DNA from: Neofusicoccum parvum
Lineage: Eukaryota > Ascomycota > Dothideomycetes > Botryosphaeriales > Botryosphaeriaceae
Assembly (NCBI GenBank): GCA_020912385.1
Contig: CP087214.1
Location: forward strand, 1,674,001 to 1,738,000
Length of the DNA stretch: 64,000 bases
Direction of reading: 5' to 3'
A program made the position numbers and the translations under genes. The notes beneath the pieces were generated by a model. It was given only the letters and a program-made list of their open reading frames with translations. It did not search any database and had not been told where the DNA came from. Positions 24,198 to 35,209 of this stretch are shown piece by piece. The stretch's first letter is position 1. Every line of letters begins with the position of its first letter.

Positions 24198-25609
24198 TCA
24201 GGTTCTCTCCGCCGTAGCTTTTCCCGTTACAATCTCAGCAGGGAGCATGTTCTCAGTCATCGACTCCACAAGGCTAGAGTCCTCCGGTGCTGTCTCTTCA
24301 GACTCCGCTTCCTTAGCTGTCGTCTCCTCGCGTATCGTCGTATCAGTTGCCGTCTCCTCAGACATCATCTCCGCAGGAGGGCGCTCCACCTCCGGTGACT
24401 TTGGAGTTCGGCCATGCTTCTCGCCGGGTCCGACCAGCACCAAGCCCTCCAGTCTAGGATCGCCGGGAGGGACGGGCAGCACCGAGATCCTGCAGAACTC
24501 CTCGTCGCAGCCGAAGCGGATCTGCCAGACGCGACGCTCGTCTATCAACTTAAAGACAAAGCCGCGGACGTGCGGCGACGGTCCGTCCTGCGAGACGCCG
24601 AACTCGCGGATCTCCTGGGGGGTTAGGTCCTCCCAGGCCTTCTGCATCACGTAGCGGTAGTCGGTGGAGACGCGCTGCGTGAAGAGGTGGAGCGCGTGGT
24701 GCTTGGCGTCCGTGAGCCTGACGAAAGCCTTCGTGAAGTGGTCGATGGTTTCGAACTGACCGGTCTGCGGGTAGTTGTCTTGTTGGAGGAAGATGAACTC
24801 GGATCCTCCATACTCAACCGAAGGCGCGTACTGTACTATAACGATGTAGTGTGGCTCGGGCCGGATGGCCTGTGGAGGTCCGGTCATCGGACGCTGGAGG
24901 ACCTGATCAGAGGAACCGGCACCGATACTAGAGTTCTCTTGCTGCTGCAGCTGCGAGTCCTGTCTAGGCTGTTGGCTTTGTACGATGTAGGCTTGCTGGG
25001 TGGGGTTAGCAGGTAAGATTGCGTGCTGCTTAGACGGACGGGTGGGTTGCTGGTGCTCTTTCTGGCGCGGAGTGTACTTCTTGGCCTCTGGGCGAGGCCC
25101 ATCGGTGCGCCTTATGTGCATCATCCCAATGAACTGCATATGGGTGGCGGTAGTGTAGTGTACTACAACCGCCTCTTCTGTCTGTTTCATATCAAGGCGT
25201 GGCGGGTGCATAGGAGACAACAAGACTTACCTCGTGGCGGTCAATGCTAGGAATAACGGTGATGATGGCCTTTCCAGCAGGGTCAGTCATCCAGGCCGGC
25301 ATCTGTGGTTTCTCGAGGCTGTCATCAGTTGTCGGCTTCGCATCTTCGTCGCCATGGGCCTGACTGTGTAATCAGCTGGTCGGGTGCATTTGGCCTTGGA
25401 AAACAGACAGTATCGTCCGGGGTGCTACGCTCAGGCTTGTGCATCGGAGCATCGTAGGCGTCGTTGCTCTCCTTAGTAGGCGGATCAATGTCCATCTGCT
25501 CCACTGTCAGTTTGTGATCAAGGTTGAGCGGAGCGGAAGGTCTGACCTCGTTGCGAGCAGGAAGGGTAGCTGAATTGCCATCGGGCTGTGTTTCCTGCGC
25601 TTGATCCAT
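24198..25609 (-). CDS. hypothetical fungal protein of unknown function
   Basis: Model: 25409..25609, 25231..25359, 24198..25133; 421 aa, start ATG giving MDQAQETQPDG. Introns GTCTGT..GTCAG and GTAAGT..ATGCAG, both phase 0. The N-terminal third is acidic/Pro-rich. Then come MPAWMTDPAGKAIITVIPSI, a Gln-rich linker, and a folded-looking domain containing HYIVIVQYAPSVEYGGSEF, IDHFTKAFVRLTDAKHHALH and HVRGFVFKLIDERRVWQIRF. The C-terminus is a Glu/Thr-rich low-complexity tail with repeated EET units. No signal peptide or membrane helix. I do not recognise the family. Codon use resembles the neighbours, so it looks like a genuine resident gene. Confidence 0.8.
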
Positions 25610-26286
25610 GTTGTTGACTGTCGATAGGACAATTGGTTGGTGCTAGCGCAAAGCGCGAGGTTGGTTTGGTCTCAGCTTGGTGGGAAGGTTGGTGGGAGGG
25701 CTGTGGTGGTGGTAGAAGAGGAACTTTGTTTGTCTACGATTCGTTTTTTCGCGCTCTAAAACGCCTGCCTTAACAAAACGGTAATTTACGGCCAGCTAGC
25801 GAAGTGTTACAATCTTATCACACTTGAGTAGTTGAAACATTCATCCAGATGGCTTTGACACTTCTTTCACTGGACATTTATATCCGGACGAATGCCTCGA
25901 CTGCCAATGAAGAATCATGCACGTGTTACAATACTTTCAACTCAGCCTTGTAGCGGCCTTTACGCACAGTAACCCGAATCACGCACCTGAATATAAGAAC
26001 GCAGCAAGCAATTCACAATTTTCATCTAGACAATAGCTCAAGGCATTACTCGATCTCGACTCTTTAGCGCATATTACTCACTAAGAGCCATGTGCTGCGC
26101 CATTGTAGACAAATTCAAGGCTAGACAGTCATGTTGGAGCTGGTAACGATATCCTGCAGTGACCCAAACCGGAAATCATCATTGAGGTATCTATTTGCCA
26201 TTAACTAGTGCCGCCTCATCAATAGCAGCTTCTCCCATCCATCCAACGCCAATTTGCCGATCATCCATTCCGCTCACAAACATACG
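25610..26286. other. intergenic, AT-richer
   Basis: About 680 bp between two minus-strand genes, lower in GC than the surroundings. It should hold the promoter of the left gene and the 3' UTR of the EF-hand gene. Nothing else seen. Confidence 0.55.
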
Positions 26287-27418
26287 TCAAGCCGCAGTAG
26301 CATCTCCATTGACATCCTTCCCCGACCCACCGCCGCAAACACTTCCGACAAACTCCTTATAGCGGAACACATCACCGCGCCCCAATCCACCTTTGCCCTT
26401 CTTACCGAGGGCCCTGCGTCCTCTAAACCCTTCAACAACCCTCTCAATCTCCCTCTCCGTCAGCCTTGACTGGCCAGGCTCGGGCGCCGTGTTCATCAAT
26501 GCCTCTGTCAGCTCGGCGACATCGATTTGGCCATCATCCTGATCATCGAAAGCCTCAAACGCGGAAAGCAGTTCGTGCTCCCTGCTCATGGGGGCGAGCA
26601 GAGATGCCATCATGTTGAGGTACGCCGCCAGATTCAACGACTGCGGCTGGCCCGCAAAGTATGGGGAAATGGCAGCCGGTCCGTTGTCAAGGCCGACCTG
26701 CGACAGGGCTTCCTGGACGTCTGGTGCGCTGACGGTGCCCTTGTTGTCGCGATCCAACACGCTAAACGACTCACGCATGCTGTGCAGCAGTGCGGGCGGA
26801 ATGTGCGCCAGAGGATCACTGCCTCCACGGAACGTGACAGTGGTGGACGTGGACCTGGGTGTGGGTTGAGGCGGGGCCCGGCGCGTAACAGGAGGGGATG
26901 CGGGAGCTCTGATGGTGCTGGTCTCGGTGGTCGTGGTCTGAGAGGTGATGTTGCGCTGGATGGGAGGGCGCGTGGGCGAGGCTGGCGGATCCGGGCTCAT
27001 GGTCGTTTTGCGCGTCGTCAGGAAAGGGCTGCCCAAGCTGGGCCGCCGCTCTGGGGTCTCTGCTGCGGAGCCATAGCCTGACTCGTCGCCATTGGCGGTT
27101 GGGCCATCGCCATTACTGCGAACGGAAGAGGTCGAGCGGCGGAACGGGCTTTCGCGGTCCTTCGCAAGCGCCAGGCGCGAGGGCGTGGTGGGCCGGTTGT
27201 CCGAAGGCTTGGCTGGCGACGCAGTGGGAGAGCCACGGAGAGCTGACGGCGACTGGGTGTCGAGTTTGGAGCCGGAGCGGCGGAAGGGCGAGGCGCGGTT
27301 GGAGTTTGCGAACAGCGGCGAGGGCCTGTACGAGCTGCCGGCGGCCGGTGCGGTCGACTGAGGGCGCGTTAGCTGGGGCCGGCGCAGGCGCAGGCAAGGG
27401 CATGGCCGAGCTTACCAT
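26287..27418 (-). CDS. EF-hand calcium-binding protein, regulatory light chain-like
   Basis: Calmodulin-superfamily protein with a long disordered N-terminus. Model: exon 1 27416..27418 (only the ATG), exon 2 26287..27357; 357 aa. In the favoured model the ATG is followed at once by donor GTAAGC, and acceptor CCCTCAG leads into STAPAAGSSYRPSPLFANSN. The first ~190 residues are Ser/Pro/Arg-rich with basic phosphosite-like repeats (SPFRRSGS, SPFRRSTS). The EF-hand domain follows: SFSVLDRDNKGTVSAPDVQEAL (loop DRDNKGTVSAPD, Asp instead of Glu at position 12) and SAFEAFDDQDDGQIDVAELT (loop DDQDDGQIDVAE, canonical). The layout resembles myosin regulatory light chains with an extended head. A shorter start at the ATG of MSPDPPASPT (near 27000) would remove most of the disordered part. 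Confidence 0.8.
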
Positions 27419-27885
27419 GGTGCTGAGGGCGGGACGGGGCGGGCGGCGCGTGGAGTGGTGGTGGATGGCTGTCGCGGTCGGCGGCAGTCCGTCGCGGAGG
27501 TGGTGTTGCACAGGCTGGGTGATGACGCGCGTGTTGATGCTGCTCCGGTCGGTGGAGCAACGCGCTGCGGGAGAGCTAGGGCGCTAGCGTCGGTCGCACG
27601 CGCAGCGCCTTTGACAGGGGCGCGCCCACCCCGGCGCCAGCCCTGCGACACCACCGCGCTGCGCTTTTGCACGCAGCCCAACTAGTAAAACTCCCATCGT
27701 CTCTGCGCCACTGCGACCTCGATGGGCTGACCATATAACCTGCTGCCTCCCCGCCGCGCCGCGCGTTCGGAGCAATCGCCGCCCAGCACCCTGCCCCGCG
27801 CGAGTCAATCGCCCCCCACCGACTAGGCCCTCCGTCACCCCTGCTCCACTTCGCATCAGAGCTCTCCTGGCCCCTTCCCCAAACG
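27419..27885. other. divergent promoter between EF-hand and Afi1-like genes
   Basis: 467 bp between two divergent start codons, GC-rich on the left. It must contain both promoters. No specific element is identified. Confidence 0.6.
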
Positions 27886-30585
27886 ATGGCCTCCGTACAG
27901 GTCCAGCGGCCTCCACCGCCTTCTTCCACCACCATCACCACTCCTACTGCCCCCAAGCCGCATCGCCAGTCGTCGCTGTCCAGCTTCCCGCCCTCGCGCT
28001 CTCCCTCCACGCTCTCGCGCCCCTCGCGCTCGCCTGCGCCCAACCTCATCCCCCGCGATTACAGCCCCTCCGCCTCGTCGCGCGTCGTCAAGCCGTATTC
28101 GGAGTCCTCGCGAATGGGCCGCCCTCTGCGCTCGCAGTATCCCTCCAATTCGCACGAGAACCATGTCGAGTACATTCTGGTTGCGAGCTTCGACATCGAC
28201 CGGGGCAGTATTATGGAGCACCAGTACCCCGGTCCCATCAGCGGCGACGAGCACATGCTAGCCGACCTGATGCTTCCCGATCAGGCCCACGTGCGCAGCC
28301 AAGACTGGACCATATTTTTCCTGCACAAGGACACTGAGGCCGAGGAGGAGGCCAAGGAGGAGCGCAGAGAGCGCAGACGCGCGCGGAGGAAGCGGAAAGA
28401 GGAGAAAGCCGCCAACGGTGACGCCGACGGAGAGGACGGCGCAGCGGCCGAGGAGGAGGAAGAGGAGGATGACGATGACCTGGACTCGGAATCGTCGGAA
28501 GAGAGTGAGGACGAGGGCTTTGAGGGACCGCCGTTAATTTACGTGCTCAACCTGGTGAATACCAAGCAGGACAATACGGTGAAAAGGTATGCTTCAACTA
28601 CCGCAACCTGCGTGCGCCGAGATTGATTTGAAGACAGAGGTGCCGTCTGTAAGGCCATGGCGATATGCACGAGGCACAGTTTCCTCCACATTTACAAGGT
28701 ACGCCAGCTCAGTCCCTCTGCGTAGGGTTGGAGATTGATTTGCGCGCAGCCACTACTTCTCTTAGCCCTTGAGGAGTACTTCCGTGCACCCGTTCCCGAG
28801 ACTCTGGCCTCCCTCTACGACGCTCTCAATTCCATGGATCTGTCCCTTTTACCGAAACTATCTTTTCTCGAACGAAACATCCTCCAGGCTTCATCAGCAC
28901 CTGATATGTTCGTCGAGAAATTCGAGCAAATGGTTGCCCAAAGACAGGTAGAAGACGTGACAGAATCCCGTCTGGCACTGTCAAAGACGATCTCTGGGTC
29001 ACCGACACGTGCGCCAGTCAACCGGTACTCTCTTCCAAGAGATACGCACGAGTTCGAGTCTCGTGTCATGTATAATGGAATTCCAGTTCCTATCAAGGTT
29101 CCTACTGCCATTCAACCAGAGACCGTCGGCGACTTTTCTCTCATCAAGCTCATACAAACTTTCTCCACCCCGCACGCTGCATCTCCGCAACCTTTCACGC
29201 TGCATCCGCACCTCACCACATCGGGAGCCTACACGCATCCAATCATCGTCCTCGTCAACGCCCTTCTAACACAGAAACGGATTGTCTTCCTTGGCCACAA
29301 CCGGCCATCTGGAGAAGTCGCCGAGGCTGTTCTTGCAGCATGCGCACTCGCTTCGGGGGGTTTGTTGAGAGGATTCACTCGCCACGCATTCCCGTACACC
29401 GACCTGACAAAGATCGATGACTTGATCAAAGTCCCCGGCTTCATTGCTGGTGTAACTAACCCTGCATTCGCGCACAAGCCAGAGTGGTGGGATGTGCTCT
29501 GCGATCTGCCAACGGGTCGCATGAAGATTTCTCACAAGATTGAAGGCGCAGGAATAACAGAGGGCCTCCTCTACTTCCAACAGCAGCAGGCCCATTTGCC
29601 TCCTGGTCTGGCAAGCGCTCTCTCGCAAGGTCTGAACGCTAATCTTAGCATGAACATGCCCAGCACTAGCGGAAAGGACATCGATCCCACCGGAGATACG
29701 CAATTTATGGAGTCTCTCCTGAATGCCATCGCAAATCGTCTGGGTGAAGGAGCCATCCGTTCACGATGGCGGGACTGGGTGCTGAAATTCACCCGACTTG
29801 CTGCGGCTTTTGAGGAGACTGTATACGGAGCATCCGCCTTGCATATTGGCGCCTCCTCTGCCGCCTCTGCCTTATCTCCCACGTCACCGGAAGCCGAGTT
29901 TTCACCCGTGGATGCCAACATCAAGGGTCATGGATATGTCTGGCCCACTGAAGCTGAGAGGTTGAGGGAGATGGGGGCGAATGTGCACAGGGTTGAGGGA
30001 TGGCGCAACACCCGCTCCTACTACAGTTATGTCCAAGACCTCGCACGCATGTGGGAACGCCAGCCCATCCGCCACCTCGACCTTCTCTGGCTGCACGACC
30101 GACTACGGGCAACACGAGTGACGCATGACCAGAGCTCTGGCATCTACCTCGCGTTAGCCCGTGCCGTCGAGGAAGCCGGGAAGCCCAAACCTGGTGAAAA
30201 CAGCGATGAGAGCATCAATGGTAAAGACGCAACCCCGGCATTGGACGGCGTTGACGGCAGCCCTGTCAGCCCAACAGCCAATACTGGGGTTCCGGATCGA
30301 GTATTGACACCCTACTCGGCGGCTGCACAGCGTCAGTATGACACCATTCTGCAGCTGCTAAGCGTGACGCCTGAATCCAACAGCGGTCTGTTCTACTTGT
30401 CACTCGGCCTCTTCCACCCACGACAGGATGTGAGGCAGGCAGTCGTGGGCCTACTTGAGAAGGTCATGGACCATCCAGCTGGCAGACATTTCTGGGCCAG
30501 TCTTGGTCGGTTCGCAAAGCTGGCGTTTTATCGGATCAAGAGGGAAGAGCCGGTTGGTGGGGTTGGGACGCCGGGGCTCACGTAG
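27886..30585 (+). CDS. AFI1: Afi1-type Arf3-interacting / polarity axis stabilisation protein (DENN-related)
   Basis: Acts in vesicle traffic and cell polarity; yeast Afi1 docks Arf3 and keeps the polarity axis. Exons 27886..28586, 28638..28698, 28750..30585; 865 aa, close to yeast Afi1. The N-terminus is Ser/Pro-rich. Next is the Afi1 docking domain: [20 protein letters not shown] then [20 protein letters not shown] and [10 protein letters not shown] highly charged insert (Glu/Arg runs, then acidic) lies inside it. The middle contains the SPA/DENN-like core with [40 protein letters not shown] and [17 protein letters not shown]. The C-terminal part has conserved aromatic stretches such as [20 protein letters not shown]. 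Introns are short GT-AG and phase-consistent. Confidence 0.9.
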
Positions 30586-31471
30586 AGCACAGCAAAGCAA
30601 AGCAAAGGAACTTTTGGTCATGCGTTTGGGCGGCACTCTTTTGGGTGTCATATAGACAGGAAGATGATAGGAGGGGTGGGGCTTCGGGAAGAAAGTCTTG
30701 TTTGATACTAGGCCTGAGGATCGATTGGATGGAACGAAGAAATGATGCGATACCCGGTTTTATTGGAACTCGGCTTGGATATACGTCGACCCTGAGAAAG
30801 GTAAACACTCCCTTTTGGGGAGAAGATTATTGATCAAGAGGGGTGCTCGCTTCTACACACACTTCAAGCATTTAGAACCTTGTGGCTCTCCACTGGCGAA
30901 GTTTTGCTCACTTATGAATTTAGTGCATGTACATAGGATAAATTGGATTACCGACAAGCGAACACGATCGTTGGGTTATTTTTGCTGTGGGCTCCTCTGG
31001 TAGCTCGGTAGCGTACTTCGGATGTGAGGCATTTTCTCCGCTTTGTTCCCCGCATCGGATATGTATCGTTGTAGTCGGACAAGTTGCAAATGAGTCGTCC
31101 CCACAAAACAGCATGAAACGAGCTCAAATGCGGTTGCCCTGCAAGCTGCAGCCTTAGACGAATTTGTCTCCCATCGATATCCTTGTTAGACTGCATGGTC
31201 AGCTTTAAGAATTCAAGTCAAGGATGAATAATCGATGCCTAAAAATTGACCATTTAATGGCCGTTGAACAGCCAGGGATAAGTAAAGAGTGGTCAGGTAC
31301 CTACTCTGGTCGGCACAAAGACGATGCGCTTTCCTCTCATTAGCGATTCCTCTTCCTACTTCAAATAGACTGTCATTCAATTACACATATCAACGTCCAA
31401 AAGAAGCAAACAAGTGTACTCAAATCTACATAGACTGTCTCACTTGACACCTCCACCCTCTACTCCTCTAA
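30586..31471. other. intergenic
   Basis: 3' flank of the Afi1-like gene and DNA up to the small candidate gene. It is AT-richer than the coding regions. No protein, RNA or repeat signal recognised. Confidence 0.5.
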
Positions 31472-31948
31472 ATGACTCCTATAGTTGTTACACCCGCCGA
31501 CTCGCCGTCTCACACAAATACCGACACCACATCCCCGTATTACTTAGCATCATGCCTTCACTGTCAATCTGTCACTACCACCGCCACACCATTACAAACC
31601 GGAACGACCTGTACAACAGACACTTCAACGTCCTCACCGTACACCATCGGTTCAGCCCTCAGCAGCAGTACCGGCAACACCTGCCCTCTTTTTCCGCCAT
31701 GAGCGACGCCATCTTCCACTACAGGCCTCCAGAACTGCAGCCACCAACCTCAGCCCGCGCCACCCCCCACCACCCGAGCCCTCACCACCCTCTACGCCTG
31801 GTTCTCCGTCCCGCGCAAGTACATCGCCACCCCCACGGCCCCGCTGCCGCTCTCCTCGCCCCCACCAGCCCCCTCCCAGTATAAGCGGTGCGCCGCCCCC
31901 GCCTACCACGCCCGCCTGCTCCCTGCCGTTTCCATTAAGGCAAAGTGA
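31472..31948 (+). CDS. candidate small orphan protein (two exons), low confidence
   Basis: An ATG at 31472 opens a Thr/Ser-rich frame. A stop at 31700-31702 interrupts it, but the same frame resumes with strongly GC-ending codons (TTLYAWFSVPRKYIATPTAP) to a TGA at 31946-31948. A 57-nt intron 31668..31724 (donor GTACCG, acceptor CTACAG) would remove the stop and keep phase, giving 139 aa. The protein has no signal peptide and several cysteines (CLHCQ, QNC, KRCAAP). I recognise no family. The donor is not ideal, so this could be noncoding. Confidence 0.3.
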
Positions 31949-34900
31949 GGTAGCCTAAAGTACGGGTACTCGAGTAGAAGAAATGAAATGTAGGGTCTTA
32001 GCAGTATGATTGACATGCGGGTAGATCATAGAGATTGATTGGTATGCTGATCTTGATTTCATTCGAAACGTAGGCATCTATAAATAATAACAGCTCGTGC
32101 GCGGTCAGTGCAGAGGACATTGCAGTGTGACAAACTACTGTGAGGAGCTAAAAAGTGTTCAGATGTGTTCCGCTTCCTGATATGCTACAATTTGATGCTC
32201 AGACTAATGTTCCCGTCTTGTTACCCGATATTCACGATGCCCGCACGGAGCATGTGCTCAAGGCATTATTCTTGAAGCTCACATCATGAATCAAGGGTTC
32301 AGCAACTCTTGATTGGGCTGCTCAACGCCACGATCTGATCTCAGTCAGCATGCTCTGCTTATGCATGAGCCACGTATAGGAGAACGAGCTGTGTTAGCCT
32401 GCTCGATCTTCTGCAGCCACATCGCCGTCAGCGCGGTGCAGATCCTGCGGAGTCGTGAGAAGCTTTAAAATAGGCTTGAAACTTCTCCAATGAACCTCCC
32501 CTGACAATGTCGTGGAACACTTGAATCCATGAGAGCCGTTTTCCTTGGTAGGACAACATGCGATGCAAGAGCATCTCCATTATCTTCCTCGTATCCGTTC
32601 GCTTATGCCTTCTCGAGACACCCTCTTCGAAAACCTAGCGTAGACAATGGTCATGGTTGACCTGACCGCTTTAGACATAGGAAGTCCAGCCAACGAGCGC
32701 TACGTCGGATAACTAGTGCTTATGGCTATATTAAAGCTGAGGTCGAAAAGCTTATACGAGCTTGGAGTTGTGCTGATGGAGTTTATCGGGCAAAGGGAGC
32801 TTACCCGTGCAGCCAAATCGGGCCCGGTCTGTGGTGTTTCTGAGCTGCATCAGACTCTCCATCAATCTCCAATCGTCCAACTCCGCTCTCCACAAGGCCA
32901 AGAGAAGATTTGCGGTAATACAGACCTTTATACGTGGCGACACGGCTGTCAGTGGTGCGCTCATCACGGCTTACCGCCACGCGTCATCAGCATGTGCGAG
33001 CAGTTGCAGATTCGGTGGGCAGAAATTGAACGAAAGACGGGTGCAGAGACCAAGCAGATGGATCCAGATTGACGTAGCAATCCCAGAAGCCTTGAAATGA
33101 TGCTTGAAGCCTTGCTGCAAGGCTGCAAATTCGGGGCGAGTGAGGGTGACGTCAGAATGGAGTTCGCACGATTCAAGCGGCCTGCCCGACATGGCGTCCG
33201 CGGATTGGGTGTGTGTGGGAGTTTTTTTGGCCGAAGACGGAACGCGCAAGCCTTGCGAGTCTTTGCAATGTACGGAGTACGGCGATGGAACGAAGGCCGG
33301 GGACAACGCACCGCTCCAGATGGGACTACAGAGGGACTGGGCGGAAGTGTGCGCGATCTGGACCATTTCGGCGGCCGCTGTCTGCTGAGACGTTTCTCAT
33401 CGTGCAAGGATTGCTCCAGGCATTCCATCGTCTGCCAGCGATCAGCCTGTAAGGCTGGGTATAAGGTCTGCGGCCCACGCAGAAAGCTACCCGGGAGTTC
33501 CGTCAGCGTTATGACATGCGTTGGCCGCTGAAGAGCCATGTTCCCAGGAATTTGTTGGTTTCGCAAAAATAGCAATGGCGCAATGCAATGGCCTGCGCGC
33601 AGCCGAAAACATGCCCTCGGCCTGCGCAGGAGCCATGCGACAGATCCCAAGGAAGAGGCCTCGCGGGGCTTCAGCCAGGCTTATTCGCGCAGCAAATCCT
33701 GGCTGGAATGAGCAAGATGATGCCGATCGAGTCGCACGGGCTGCGCAATGGCAGAGACGCCTCGTGGGCACAGCAGAGAGCGCAGGAGCGGAGGCTGCAA
33801 CGCGAGAACGTGACGGGCCTCGTGGGGAGGCGTATCAATGTACCACCAGCTGGGAGGCCGGTGGGTGTGACCCGCGTCGGCCGTGGCGAGGTGGGAGGTC
33901 GCGATGGACCAAGTGACACTGCTGCAGTCCGCGGCCGATAAGAGCTGGACAGCAGTGGTGTCGCACCGAGACCGCGGTGGGCAGAGCTAGGCCGGCGGCG
34001 GGCTAGAGGCTGGTGGGAGGAAGCCAGAGTCTTGAGTCTTGAGTGTTGAGGGCGCGGCCCGCAGACCGCCAGTGCCAGCTCGCTGCCGAAACGGGAATGC
34101 ACAAGTGACCACGGCTCTCCACACCTGGATGCCGCATGACAGAAGCATATCGCGCGCCGGCTAGGCCAGCGCAGGGCGGCCAGGCGGCGGCGCGAGGGGC
34201 GCTGCCCGCTCGGCAGGTCTCGCGCACGTCTGGTTACCCACCGCCAGCGCTGGGCGGCGATTAGCTGGGCCGGTAACGTGACGGCAGAGCAGGGCGGCAG
34301 GGCAGCGGGGCAGCAGGGCAGCAGGGCCGCAGCGGTCAGGACACTGCACGACTCGCCGGCCGGCAGCGATCATCGAACGATGACCTCAGGTGAGATCTGC
34401 CTCGGAAGCGCCCGCCGCAAAAGTGCAAACAGTGGAGCCGCTGTGTTTCTGCTTGACTCGGCCGCGCCGCGCTGGGGCCGCGCGCAGACGTAAGCCGCAG
34501 CGCGCTCAGGAACGCGCACCGCAGGCGCGAGGAAACGGGGTCGGGGCAGCGAGGGCACGGCCAGGCCGCGGCGGCGTTGGGGGCATGGCGGGAGGAGAAA
34601 CGGGACTGGGCGCGGCTCGTCGCCTTGGCCGATCTGCGGTGAACGCCGGCGCGGGCAGCGAGCCAGTGGTCGGCGGCAGCGATTTGGAAGGCGCGGCGCT
34701 GGCTGCCCAGAAGCGCAACGATTGCTGCGCGTGCACGCGCGCTGGGCCGTGGTGTGATGGCCGCACCAGTTCCCCGCGCGCGCTGCGCGATGCAGGCCCG
34801 GCTGCAGGCGTCCCCCCGGTCGGCTGCAGAGCGCGCGCAGGTCATGCCCAGATATCAAGCCAACACGCGCCGCCGAAAAGACGCTCATTCCCATTGCCGC

Positions 34901-35209
34901 GTGCCTCTTTGTCCAGGCCTCCTCCGCGCCCAGCCACAAGCGACCCAGAACAAGGCGGCATACACAGCTGAGACACGCCGCCCGCGCACCGTCCAGCTTC
35001 CATCCTCTGCGCCAGCTAAAACGAACGAGAGCCCGCGCCGTGCTAGCCCCAGAGCCACGACCGCCTACCAGACATTGCCGTCGAGCCAGCGCATCCTGCC
35101 ATATCAAACGATCCCTGCCGCCATGCTTGCGACCTGCGCCTCATAGAGCTCCAACCGTCCTCAAATTGCTCCGTCTGCCGCATTCGACCTCGCCGCTCCA
35201 TCCAGCACC
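31949..35209. other. gene-poor region
   Basis: 3.3 kb. 31950-32750 is AT-rich without ORFs of interest. 32900-35150 becomes GC-rich with overlapping ORFs on both strands and no recognisable domain. A low-complexity (GGCAG)n-like patch lies at 34285-34330. The last few hundred bases are presumably the promoter of the PH-domain gene. Confidence 0.5.
34285..34330. repeat. imperfect GGCAG/GGCAGC repeat
   Basis: About eight adjoining degenerate units of a 5-6 bp motif are readable in noncoding GC-rich DNA. Confidence 0.6.

Noticed and set aside
32716..33650. Overlapping ORFs of 118-228 aa on both strands
   Set aside because: No protein family features; mixed codon bias; no consistent intron phases between neighbouring open segments.
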